Assembly (NCBI GenBank): GCA_002414145.1
Contig: DHYP01000033.1
Coordinates: forward strand, 24,268 to 37,527
Length of the DNA: 13,260 bases
From: Methylophilaceae bacterium UBA5127
GTDB lineage: Bacteria; Pseudomonadota; Gammaproteobacteria; Burkholderiales; Methylophilaceae
Reading direction: 5' to 3'
Positions 7,648 through 13,260 of this stretch are shown here, one piece after another. Within the stretch, counting starts at the first letter, position 1; every line of letters begins with the position of its first letter. The notes under the pieces are model-generated. The model saw nothing but the letters and a program-made list of their open reading frames with translations, ran no database searches and was not told where the DNA came from. The translations under genes were made by a program, and so were the position numbers.

Positions 7648-7682
7648 ATCTAGACAAAGATTAAGTATTTTTAACTGAGTAT

Positions 7683-7862
7683 TCAGCGCTTGTTGTGCAG
7701 AGAATCATGCACCCGTACCACTCCTTCCCGCTGACAAAGCACATTTTGGCACTGATAGCGCCGCACTTTAACAAACAAGCTCAATAAACGATCAATCCGA
7801 TGACGGCGAATACGTTCTAAGTAACCGCCGCATTGCGGGCATCTTTGTATGGATTCTGTCAT
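7683..7862 (-). CDS. Small zinc-ribbon protein, 59 residues
   Basis: A short gene occupies most of the otherwise empty 7648-7949 stretch. It starts at the ATG at 7862-7860 and ends at the TGA at 7685-7683. The protein begins MTESIQRCPQCGGYLERIRR and carries two cysteine pairs, CPQC (8-11) and CQNVLC (38-43), spaced as expected for a zinc ribbon, plus a high content of Arg between them (RIRRHRIDRLLSLF). A good ribosome binding site, AGAGGTA, lies 7-13 bp upstream, and an in-frame TAG just upstream makes this ATG the first possible start. The Cys pairs, ribosome binding site and sensible protein make it very likely real. The function is unknown; nucleic-acid binding or a metal-linked structural role is only a guess from the fold. 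Two inverted repeats lie at and just before its start. It is convergent with tpm. Confidence 0.8.
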   Translation of the reverse strand: MTESIQRCPQCGGYLERIRRHRIDRLLSLFVKVRRYQCQNVLCQREGVVRVHDSLHNKR

Positions 7863-7875
7863 AAATGACTACCTC

Positions 7876-7892
7876 TATAGTGAGTCACTATA
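7876..7892 (-). promoter_or_regulatory. Perfect 17-bp palindrome upstream of the zinc-ribbon gene
   Basis: TATAGTGA-G-TCACTATA is a perfect inverted repeat of 8 bp arms around one base. It lies 14-30 bp before the zinc-ribbon ATG, ending just upstream of the AGAGGTA ribosome binding site. A second inverted repeat, GTCAT-AA-ATGAC (7858-7869), overlaps the start codon. The position suits a repressor site or a leader hairpin. No known regulator is assigned; no strong -35/-10 pair could be identified, though TATAGT inside the palindrome could act as a -10 on the minus strand. Confidence 0.45.
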
Positions 7893-7949
7893 CGCCTATT
7901 TTGGCTCGAACAGGATGCTCTGGGTTATTGCCTATAATACATACGCTTT

Positions 7950-8579
7950 TTAAATGATCCAATCTTCAAGACTGGCGATTACTCGGTGGCAATTTTCTCT
8001 GACATAATCGCTTGGCTGCTTTAAATCGGGCACTACAACCACTTTTAACCCTGCAGCGATAGCAGCACGTGCGCCGTTTTCGCTATCTTCAAACGCAATG
8101 CACTCTTCTGCCTTTAAGCCCAACTTTTGAAGCGCAAGCAGATAAATATCTGGGTTAGGTTTGCCTCGCTCAACTTCTTGCCCGCTAGTGAGATGGCTAA
8201 AGTAATCCAGCACGTTCACATGGCTTAAGCGGTGCGTAATATGATGCATGGGCGACGATGAAGCCACGCTACATATAATATTATTAGTTTGGTAATGCTT
8301 GAGCAATGCTGAAGCCCCTTGTTTAAGTGGGAAAACATGGTTGTGCTCCGCCAAAATGGTGTCCAACCCTTGCATCACTTGATTAAAGTTCTCTATGCTG
8401 CCCAATTGCTCCACCATAATGCATGTGGAATCTGCGCCAGCACGACCAATCAACTCAACATACTCGGCCTGAGTGTAGGTGATCCCCACCTGCTGAGCGG
8501 ATTGGATACAGGCTTGCATGATGATGCGCTCAGAATCAATCAGCAAACCATCCATATCAAATATGGCGGCTTTTATCAC
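7950..8579 (-). CDS. HAD-superfamily hydrolase (beta-phosphoglucomutase/phosphatase-like)
   Basis: The 209-residue cytoplasmic protein is a haloacid-dehalogenase-type phosphatase with a helical C1 cap, of the subgroup that includes YniC/GPH-like sugar-phosphate phosphatases and beta-phosphoglucomutase. Motif I DMDGLLIDSE (8-17) gives the nucleophile Asp8 and acid/base Asp10. Motif II is SVASSSP (104-110), with Ser107 as the likely phosphate binder. Motif III is the lysine in GKPNPDIY (Lys140), and motif IV is FEDSENG (163-169). All catalytic residues are present, so the enzyme should be active, but the substrate cannot be read from the sequence. The start is GTG at 8579-8577, which puts the first strand (IKAAIFDMDG) at the usual distance; GAAAGAG lies just upstream. 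It has its own likely promoter at 8609-8637 and lies behind the hsp20 terminator. Confidence 0.93.
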   Translation of the reverse strand: MIKAAIFDMDGLLIDSERIIMQACIQSAQQVGITYTQAEYVELIGRAGADSTCIMVEQLGSIENFNQVMQGLDTILAEHNHVFPLKQGASALLKHYQTNNIICSVASSSPMHHITHRLSHVNVLDYFSHLTSGQEVERGKPNPDIYLLALQKLGLKAEECIAFEDSENGARAAIAAGLKVVVVPDLKQPSDYVRENCHRVIASLEDWII

Positions 8580-8608
8580 GTATGCTCTTTCAATGGCAAA
8601 AGGCCTAG

Positions 8609-8637
8609 ACTTTATTGGTTTTCTGATTGATTTTCAA
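8609..8637 (-). promoter_or_regulatory. Probable sigma70-type promoter of the HAD gene
   Basis: Read on the minus strand, TTGAAA (8637-8632) and TAAAGT (8614-8609) are separated by 17 bp, close to the -35/-10 consensus. Transcription would start near 8602, about 25 bp before the GTG of the HAD gene. It lies immediately after the hsp20 terminator, which supports independent transcription of the two genes. Confidence 0.55.
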
Positions 8638-8641
8638 GCAC

Positions 8642-8667
8642 AAAAAAGCCCCGTTAGCCGGGGCTTT
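8642..8667 (-). terminator. Rho-independent terminator of hsp20
   Basis: A perfect 9-bp stem (AAAGCCCCG / CGGGGCTTT, 8645-8653 with 8659-8667) encloses a 5-base loop. On the minus strand it is followed by a T run (8647-8642 read as TTTTTT). It begins about 21 bp after the hsp20 stop codon. This is the clearest terminator in the window. Confidence 0.92.
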
Positions 8668-8688
8668 ACATTCAATTATTATTGAGAC

Positions 8689-9120
8689 TTATCTTACTTC
8701 CAGCCTTTTACTATTGCTGGCTATTTTTTTGGGTAATGTTAGCTCTAATACGCCATCTTTATATTCAGCTTTTGCATTGGCTTCGTCAATATCAGTATCC
8801 AGAGAGAAACTGCGCGCCACTTTGCCAAAGTAGCGTTCACTGCGAATCACTTTTGTACCTTCTTTCACTTCATTTTCACGTTTGGTTTCGGCGGAAATAT
8901 GTACCACATTACCATCTACATCCACATGAACATCTTCTTTCTTAGCGCCTGGGATATCAGCATGCACTTTGTAGAGCTCTTTTTCTTCCTGCACATCAAT
9001 TTTAATTTGAATGTTTGTATTGTTGCCTGCTAATACTGGACGGAAAAACCCCTCAAACACTTCGTCTAGCGGTGTAGCTACATTAATGTTGAAGGGATCA
9101 AAACGTGTTAAGTTTGCCAT
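8689..9120 (-). CDS. Small heat-shock protein, Hsp20/alpha-crystallin family
   Basis: The product is a 143-residue small heat-shock protein, an ATP-independent holdase that binds unfolding proteins in the cytoplasm. A short N-terminal arm (residues 1-37, starting MANLTRFDPFNINVATPLDE) precedes the alpha-crystallin domain (about 38-132), with DVQEEKELYKVHADIPGAKK, RSERYFGKVARSFSL and the hallmark AEYKDGVLELTLPK near its end. A short C-terminal tail ends RLEVR, a loose form of the I-x-I motif used for oligomer assembly. The ATG at 9120 is preceded by an excellent AAGGAG site at 9133-9128. A promoter (9168-9196), a foldable leader and a terminator (8642-8667) make it a single-gene transcript. 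The promoter resembles sigma70 rather than sigma32, so heat control may act on translation. Confidence 0.96.
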   Translation of the reverse strand: MANLTRFDPFNINVATPLDEVFEGFFRPVLAGNNTNIQIKIDVQEEKELYKVHADIPGAKKEDVHVDVDGNVVHISAETKRENEVKEGTKVIRSERYFGKVARSFSLDTDIDEANAKAEYKDGVLELTLPKKIASNSKRLEVR

Positions 9121-9150
9121 GATAATCTCCTTTCAAAAAACATGTTGCAA
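9114..9150 (-). promoter_or_regulatory. Candidate RNA thermometer over the hsp20 start site
   Basis: In the hsp20 mRNA, UUGC-AA-CAUG (9150-9141) can pair with CAUG-GCAA (9121-9114), an 8-bp stem with a 2-base bulge that contains the start codon. The loop, UUUUUUGAAAGGAGAUUAU, holds the ribosome binding site and a U run that could pair weakly with the GAGA, much like fourU thermometers. A second copy of GCAACAU (9161-9155) upstream allows an alternative small hairpin with the UUGC. This is a fold drawn by hand; no energy was computed. Confidence 0.4.
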
Positions 9151-9167
9151 TAGTATGTTGCGACTTT

Positions 9168-9196
9168 TATATAAGGATAGTGTTGATGAAAATCAA
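9168..9196 (-). promoter_or_regulatory. Probable sigma70-type promoter of hsp20
   Basis: On the minus strand TTGATT (9196-9191) and TATATA (9173-9168) are spaced by exactly 17 bp. The predicted start near 9161 gives a leader of about 40 bases before the ATG at 9120. I saw no CCCCAT-type -10 that would mark a sigma32 promoter, nor a CIRCE element. Confidence 0.6.
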
Positions 9197-9219
9197 GATT
9201 TTTAAATAAAAAATTATCA

Positions 9220-9237
9220 GCGTTTTTAGCCAAACGC
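9220..9237. repeat. Short inverted repeat between hsp20 and xthA
   Basis: GCGTTT-TTAGCC-AAACGC forms 6-bp arms around a 6-base loop. It lies where the -35 region of an xthA promoter would fall, so it could be an operator, but arms this short can arise by chance. Confidence 0.25.
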
Positions 9238-9250
9238 ATAAGATAAGCCA

Positions 9251-9259
9251 TGCTAGAAT
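9251..9259 (+). promoter_or_regulatory. Possible extended -10 promoter element for xthA
   Basis: TGCTAGAAT contains a TG-N-TAGAAT extended -10 box about 30 bp before the xthA TTG start. No convincing -35 box lies 17 bp upstream (the position reads CAAACG), which is tolerated by extended -10 promoters. Confidence 0.4.
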
Positions 9260-9289
9260 CTGAGAAATTAACTCAACAGGCCATGTGAC

Positions 9290-10057
9290 TTGAAACTCGC
9301 TACTTGGAACGTCAACTCTTTAAATGTTCGCTTGCCTCATGTTTTAGATTGGCTGGAAGCAAACAGGCCTGATGTATTATGCCTGCAAGAAACCAAACAA
9401 GAAGATAGCAAGTTTCCTTATGGTGCGCTTAAAGAAGCAGGTTATAACGCAGTTCATAACGGGCAAAAGACCTATAATGGCGTAGCCATTTTAAGCCCGC
9501 ATTTGATTGAAAATGCACAGTTTGATATCCCCGATTACGCGGATGAACAAAAGCGCGTGATTGCAGCCAGTATCAATAGCGTACGCATAGTATGTGTGTA
9601 TATTGTGAATGGTCAGGCTGTTGATAGCGAAAAATATGCGTATAAAATGCGTTGGTTAAATGCGCTTAATATCTGGCTAGAAAATGAGCTTACGAAATAC
9701 CCCAATTTAGCGCTATTAGGCGATTACAACATTGCACCAGACGACCGTGATTGCCATGACCCCATCGCTTGGGAAGGGCAGATTTTAGTAAGCCCACAGG
9801 AACGAGAAGCATTTCAGAAACTTTTGCAACTTGGCTTACATGACAGCTTTAGACTATTTGAACAACCCGAAAAAAGCTTTAGCTGGTGGGATTACCGTAT
9901 GATGGGGTTTAGACGTAATTTAGGCATGCGCATAGACCATATTTTAGTCAGCAATACGCTCAAAGACAAATGCCAGTCTTGCATGATTGACAAAGCACCA
10001 CGCAAACTAGAACGTCCGAGTGATCACACCCCCGTAATACTAGAGCTTAGCCTTTAA
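9290..10057 (+). CDS. xthA: Exodeoxyribonuclease III (AP endonuclease, EEP family)
   Basis: The product is exonuclease III, which cuts DNA at abasic sites and removes 3' blocking groups in base-excision repair. The 255 residues fit the family. Visible catalytic motifs are Asn7 in TWNVNS, Glu34 in LCLQETK, the GDYNIAP block with Asp145 and Asn147, the RIDHILVS block with Asp216, and the final RPSDHTPVI with Asp245 and His246. The start is TTG at 9290: the ATG and GTG just upstream run into a stop, and TTG gives the standard N-terminus MKLATWNVNSLNVRLP. A modest ACAGG site lies 9 bp upstream. The gene is divergent from hsp20. Its last 11 bp overlap the end of the convergent ntrX-like gene, leaving no room for a terminator between them. 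Confidence 0.96.
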   Translation: MKLATWNVNSLNVRLPHVLDWLEANRPDVLCLQETKQEDSKFPYGALKEAGYNAVHNGQKTYNGVAILSPHLIENAQFDIPDYADEQKRVIAASINSVRIVCVYIVNGQAVDSEKYAYKMRWLNALNIWLENELTKYPNLALLGDYNIAPDDRDCHDPIAWEGQILVSPQEREAFQKLLQLGLHDSFRLFEQPEKSFSWWDYRMMGFRRNLGMRIDHILVSNTLKDKCQSCMIDKAPRKLERPSDHTPVILELSL

Positions 10058-11315
10058 TTTTAATACCCAGTTGCTTAAGCTTACGATACAAATGCGTACG
10101 CTCTAATCCAGAAATCTCAGCCAGCTTACTCATATTATTGTTGATGAGTTTCATATGATGCTGAAAATAGAAACGCTCAAAATCATCACGCGATTCGCGT
10201 AAAGACTGTGTTAGATCAATAGGCAATGGTGCTTGAAGTTCTATAGGTTCTTGCGCTGGCTGTTTAAACTGATCTAACACGCGCGCCACATCATCTTGGG
10301 AAATAACATCACCGATTGTCGTCAACAATAGATTTTGTACAATGGATTCAAGCTCAGAAATGTCACCAGGCCAATCACAGTTTCTCAACGCATTTAACGC
10401 AGAAACATCAAATGCTTTGTAATTGACCCCCATTGTTTCCACCATGAGTGAGGCCATGGCGTTTACCAGATCGGGGATATCTTCTTTATGCTCATTGAGG
10501 CTTGGCACTCTCAACGCTCCACCAGCCAAAACCTGCAACAGGCCTTGCTCCAACAATCCATTTTCGATTAATTGAGGAATCCCATAGATAGTGGCGCATA
10601 CCACGCGCACTTCATATTTCTCAGCCTTAGAGATAATCAGGCTAAGCCCTTTTTGCTCTGTCTTGTTAAGTGCTGTGACCTCATCTATGAATAACACGCC
10701 ACCGTGTACTTGCTCTAAGATTTCTGTAGGTGACGTGGCTAATTTTTCATACTCATTCAGCGCCAGCCAAGGCGAGTTGGGCTGGCGTAAAAACTGTGCG
10801 CACAACTCAACACTGCCGCCTTTTTTGCCGACCAATAACAAGGTATTTTTACTACGGGAAACTTGCTCTAAGCGCTGCTTGAGCTCATTGATGACAAGAC
10901 TTTTTCCAAAACTCGCCAAGTTCATTTCAGTATGCGGCAAGCTCTCACCATGTTTTAACGCGGCAGTCACTGTTTTTAGCAGTTTTTGCAGGGCAATGGG
11001 CTTCTCTAAAAAATCAAAAGCACCAATACGCGTAGCCTCTACCGCTGTATCTATTGTACCGTGACCAGACATCATCACCACAGGCATGGTCAGTAAACCA
11101 GAATTACCCCACTCTTTTAACAAGCTAATACCATCACAATCGGGCATCCAGATATCCAGCAATACGAGGTCTGGGCGCTGTTTAAGCCGTTCATCTCTGG
11201 CAATCTGCGCATTTTCTGCTAATCGCACCAAGTGTCCTTCATCATGCAAAATATCACTTAAAAGTTCTCGGATACCAATTTCATCATCCACTACTAGAAT
11301 ACTGCGTGATGCCAT
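10047..11315 (-). CDS. ntrX: NtrX-like response regulator with degraded AAA+ domain
   Basis: The 422-residue protein has the architecture of NtrC/NtrX regulators. The receiver domain (about 1-120) is intact: Asp10/Asp11, the phosphorylated Asp54 in LLDIWMPD, Ser83 in MMSGHG and Lys105. The C-terminus has a Fis-type helix-turn-helix (about 384-420; LAEISGLERTHLYRKLKQLG). The central AAA+ domain (about 135-345) is eroded. Where Walker A should read GESGTGKE one finds VGKKGGSVEL (162-171); the GAFTGA loop that contacts sigma54 and its surroundings are missing; the Arg-finger region is replaced by LAGGALRVPSLNEHKEDIP. Walker B survives as GGVLFIDEV (205-213). It therefore probably binds DNA under control of phosphorylation without acting as a sigma54-activating ATPase. 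The gene starts 2 bp after the kinase gene stop, with a GAGGGAAG ribosome binding site inside the kinase gene end, so the pair is co-translated. Confidence 0.88.
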   Translation of the reverse strand: MASRSILVVDDEIGIRELLSDILHDEGHLVRLAENAQIARDERLKQRPDLVLLDIWMPDCDGISLLKEWGNSGLLTMPVVMMSGHGTIDTAVEATRIGAFDFLEKPIALQKLLKTVTAALKHGESLPHTEMNLASFGKSLVINELKQRLEQVSRSKNTLLLVGKKGGSVELCAQFLRQPNSPWLALNEYEKLATSPTEILEQVHGGVLFIDEVTALNKTEQKGLSLIISKAEKYEVRVVCATIYGIPQLIENGLLEQGLLQVLAGGALRVPSLNEHKEDIPDLVNAMASLMVETMGVNYKAFDVSALNALRNCDWPGDISELESIVQNLLLTTIGDVISQDDVARVLDQFKQPAQEPIELQAPLPIDLTQSLRESRDDFERFYFQHHMKLINNNMSKLAEISGLERTHLYRKLKQLGIKIKG

Positions 11316-11317
11316 TT

Positions 11318-13260
11318 TTATGCTTCCCTCAACTTACTACGATGCCCAGCGATATGTTCCCGATTTTGCTTGCGCTTTTCCATTGGTAATAGAATCACCA
11401 CGCGCGCGCCGCCAGACTCTCTATTTTCAATCTTAATTTGCCCACGATGCTCTTCTATCATTTTTTTAACAATGGCCAATCCCAACCCTGTGCCGTGCGC
11501 TTTAGTGGTAACGTAAGGCTCAAACGCATGGGTTAATAAATCAATTGGGAAACCCTGACCATTATCGGCTACCACTAATTTTACCTTATCTGCTTCTATT
11601 TCTGTACTGACATCTATTATGGCATTTTCCTGAGAGATTAGTGCATCTTGTGCATTTTGTATTAAATTATGCAGCACCTGCCTGAGCATCGTCGCATCTC
11701 CCGCAACCGCGGGTAATTGTGGCATCAGCTTAAGTGTTAAGCTCACCCTCCCCTCGCCATACAAACTGCACACATCTTTGATGAGATCATTTAAATCAAC
11801 CTTCATGATGTTAGCGGCTGGGGTACGCGCGTACTCGCTAAACTCATTCACCATAGATTTCATCGCACCGACTTGGTTAACAATGGTATCTGTCGCTCGT
11901 TTCAGAACCGCGGCATCTGACGCTTCTAGTTTATCCGATAGCTTATGCTGCAAACGCTCCGCAGAAAGCTGAATAGGCGTCAATGGATTCCTGATTTCAT
12001 GTGCCAACCTGCGCGCCACCTCTGCCCAAGCAGCATCACGTTGCGCTTGCGCCATCGAAGTCACATCATCGAACACCACGACAAACCCATTGCCCACGGC
12101 CACTGGCAACCTTGTAGCACGCAGTAAAATATACTGTTTGCCTTGAGTGCTTTTAATCTCTATCTGTCTGTTCAACTCAAGTTTGGCATGTTCTGTATCC
12201 TTTGTTGCCTCAAAATGGGCGTGAATTGTGTCAATAAACACTTTTAAGAACTCATGCTCTTGCGCAATTTCTGTCAGCACGTGATTTTCATAATGCGCTA
12301 AAGAAACCCCTAAAATGCTAGTCGCGGTCAAATTAAAAGTTCTCAATTCCAATTGATCACTCAGTGTTAATACACCCGAAGATAAATGCGCCAGAATTGT
12401 TTCTAGATAAGCACGTGCCGCTTCTACTCTAACACGATTGCGTTCGGTTGCTTTGGTCGCATCATCTAACTGACGCATCATGCTATTAAAGGACTTTACC
12501 AGCACGCCCAATTCATCCGTACCATATTCTGGTAAAACCTTGCTGTAATCACCACTGGCAATAGCTCGGGTACCATCGGCCAAGACACTCAAGGGTTGTG
12601 ATAGACGACGACTCACCAAAAAAGCAATGGCTAAAGCAGATAACGTTGCGAGCATCAATACCATGGTCAATGTTAGCGTGAACACATCCTTCAGTGAGTT
12701 TCGGCTGTATGAAAGCTCTTGATAATCCCGATACACATCTTGCACGGCTTCGGCTGTATTGGACAGCGCTTTAGGGACAGGGTGCATCAATTGTAAAATA
12801 CGCGTTTCACCAGTAATCCCTTGCGCTTCTACTGGCGCTAACACGCGCATGTATAGCCCCTTGCCTGGAATGGGTTCTATTTTGCCGTATACCTGTCGCA
12901 TGGCTTGCCTGAGTTGCGGAATGCTAGGCAATTCTGGTAAAAAGCTATTAGGGTCACCACTTGATACAGACAGAATGCCGCCCTGTGGCGTTAACAACGC
13001 AGCTTCTAAAACACCTGATTTTTCGCGTAAATCATTGAGCATTGCATAATGTGTAGCTGACGGCTGAAATGCCAAAGTGGTAGACATGTTCTCTGCTTTT
13101 TCCTCAATGTCCACTAACATAATATCTAAGGCACGTTGCCCTAAGCTTAAGCCCCCATCTAATGCAGACTCCACTTTGACATTAAACCAAGACTCTATTG
13201 AGCGCGTCAGAAAGTTCATGGAGACCAAGTACACCAGCATGCCAGGAATAATGGCCATTA
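11318..13260 (-). CDS. ntrY: NtrY-like membrane sensor histidine kinase (5' end outside window)
   Basis: This is the kinase partner of the adjacent regulator, 646 residues visible from the first in-window ATG at 13258. That Met lies within a hydrophobic helix (MAIIPGMLVYLVSMNFL) that corresponds to an internal part of NtrY proteins, so the real start lies beyond the right edge. An external sensor segment (about 20-190) is followed by a membrane helix (192-216), a HAMP domain (about 215-272, with LSQPLSVLADGTRAIASGDY), a PAS domain (about 280-400), the HisKA box with phospho-accepting His420 in RLAHEIRNPLTPIQLSAERL, and the ATPase domain: N box HNLIQNAQDAL (Asn534), G1 DNGQGFP (565-571), G2 GTGLGLAIVKKM (589-600). 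All kinase motifs are intact. NtrYX systems are linked to nitrogen, redox and envelope responses in proteobacteria; the signal here is not evident. Confidence 0.93.
   Translation of the reverse strand, partial: MAIIPGMLVYLVSMNFLTRSIESWFNVKVESALDGGLSLGQRALDIMLVDIEEKAENMSTTLAFQPSATHYAMLNDLREKSGVLEAALLTPQGGILSVSSGDPNSFLPELPSIPQLRQAMRQVYGKIEPIPGKGLYMRVLAPVEAQGITGETRILQLMHPVPKALSNTAEAVQDVYRDYQELSYSRNSLKDVFTLTLTMVLMLATLSALAIAFLVSRRLSQPLSVLADGTRAIASGDYSKVLPEYGTDELGVLVKSFNSMMRQLDDATKATERNRVRVEAARAYLETILAHLSSGVLTLSDQLELRTFNLTATSILGVSLAHYENHVLTEIAQEHEFLKVFIDTIHAHFEATKDTEHAKLELNRQIEIKSTQGKQYILLRATRLPVAVGNGFVVVFDDVTSMAQAQRDAAWAEVARRLAHEIRNPLTPIQLSAERLQHKLSDKLEASDAAVLKRATDTIVNQVGAMKSMVNEFSEYARTPAANIMKVDLNDLIKDVCSLYGEGRVSLTLKLMPQLPAVAGDATMLRQVLHNLIQNAQDALISQENAIIDVSTEIEADKVKLVVADNGQGFPIDLLTHAFEPYVTTKAHGTGLGLAIVKKMIEEHRGQIKIENRESGGARVVILLPMEKRKQNREHIAGHRSKLREA

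Noticed and set aside
7648..7682. Bidirectional terminator between tpm and the zinc-ribbon gene
   Set aside because: Only a weak 5-bp AT-rich stem (AATCT/AGATT) could be drawn, with no GC-rich stem plus T run.
7870..7886. GACTCACTATAG on the minus strand matches the core of the phage T7 promoter
   Set aside because: The match covers 12 bases but the flanking -17 to -12 and +2 to +6 positions mostly differ, there is no phage gene nearby, and the string is explained by the palindrome TATAGTGAGTCACTATA.
8319..8945. Plus-strand open frames across the HAD and hsp20 genes
   Set aside because: They overlap two strongly supported minus-strand genes and run through the hsp20 terminator; no protein-like features.
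9121..9200. Sigma32 heat-shock promoter or CIRCE element before hsp20
   Set aside because: CTTGAT resembles a sigma32 -35 box, but no CCCCAT-like -10 lies at 13-15 bp, and no TTAGCACTC inverted repeat is present; the sigma70-type pair at 17 bp fits better.
1..13260. CRISPR arrays, tRNA or rRNA genes, transposases, integrases, toxin-antitoxin pairs
   Set aside because: Looked for on both strands; no regularly spaced repeats, cloverleaf sequences or matching protein motifs were seen.

Overview
The window looks like chromosomal DNA of a betaproteobacterium, most likely a methylotroph of the Methylophilaceae (Methylotenera/Methylophilus type). The reasons are the gene order hprK-rapZ-EIIA(Man)-ptsH-ptsI with no sugar permease, an NtrY/NtrX pair, and a moderate-to-low G+C content. 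The taxon is inferred from gene content and protein style; no search was run.

Layout. Positions 1-3741 (+) are a tightly packed regulatory phosphotransferase operon: the 3' end of HPr kinase/phosphorylase, the RNase adapter/nucleotide-binding protein RapZ, a single-domain mannose-type EIIA, HPr with both His15 and Ser46, and Enzyme I. At 3765-4114 (+) lies a small DUF4870 membrane protein gene whose reading frame is broken at a run of seven A. Next come oligopeptidase A (prlC, 4156-6180), an AT-rich gene for an unrecognised membrane-anchored coiled-coil protein (6186-6914), and a thiopurine S-methyltransferase (tpm, 6991-7647). On the minus strand follow a 59-residue zinc-ribbon protein (7683-7862), a HAD-family phosphatase (7950-8579) and a small heat-shock protein (8689-9120). 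The heat-shock gene has a clear terminator, a good sigma70-like promoter and a 5' leader that can fold over its own ribosome binding site and start codon. Exonuclease III (xthA, 9290-10057) is divergent from it. The right end (10047-13260, minus) holds a two-component pair: an NtrX-like response regulator with an unusually degraded AAA+ domain and an NtrY-like membrane histidine kinase that runs off the window edge.

How the genes work together. EI passes phosphate from PEP to HPr His15 and on to EIIA; HprK can modify HPr Ser46. With no EIIB/EIIC genes here, this looks like a signalling PTS rather than a sugar importer. The remaining genes are mostly separate housekeeping or stress functions: peptide degradation, methylation of thiopurine or metalloid compounds, protein holding, base-excision repair and envelope/nitrogen/redox signalling.

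I saw no CRISPR array, insertion sequence, rRNA, tRNA or phage module. This is a mostly ordinary core region. The points most worth a second look are the degraded NtrX ATPase domain, the frameshifted DUF4870 gene, the possible RNA thermometer of hsp20, the palindrome before the small zinc-ribbon gene and the AT-rich unknown gene.
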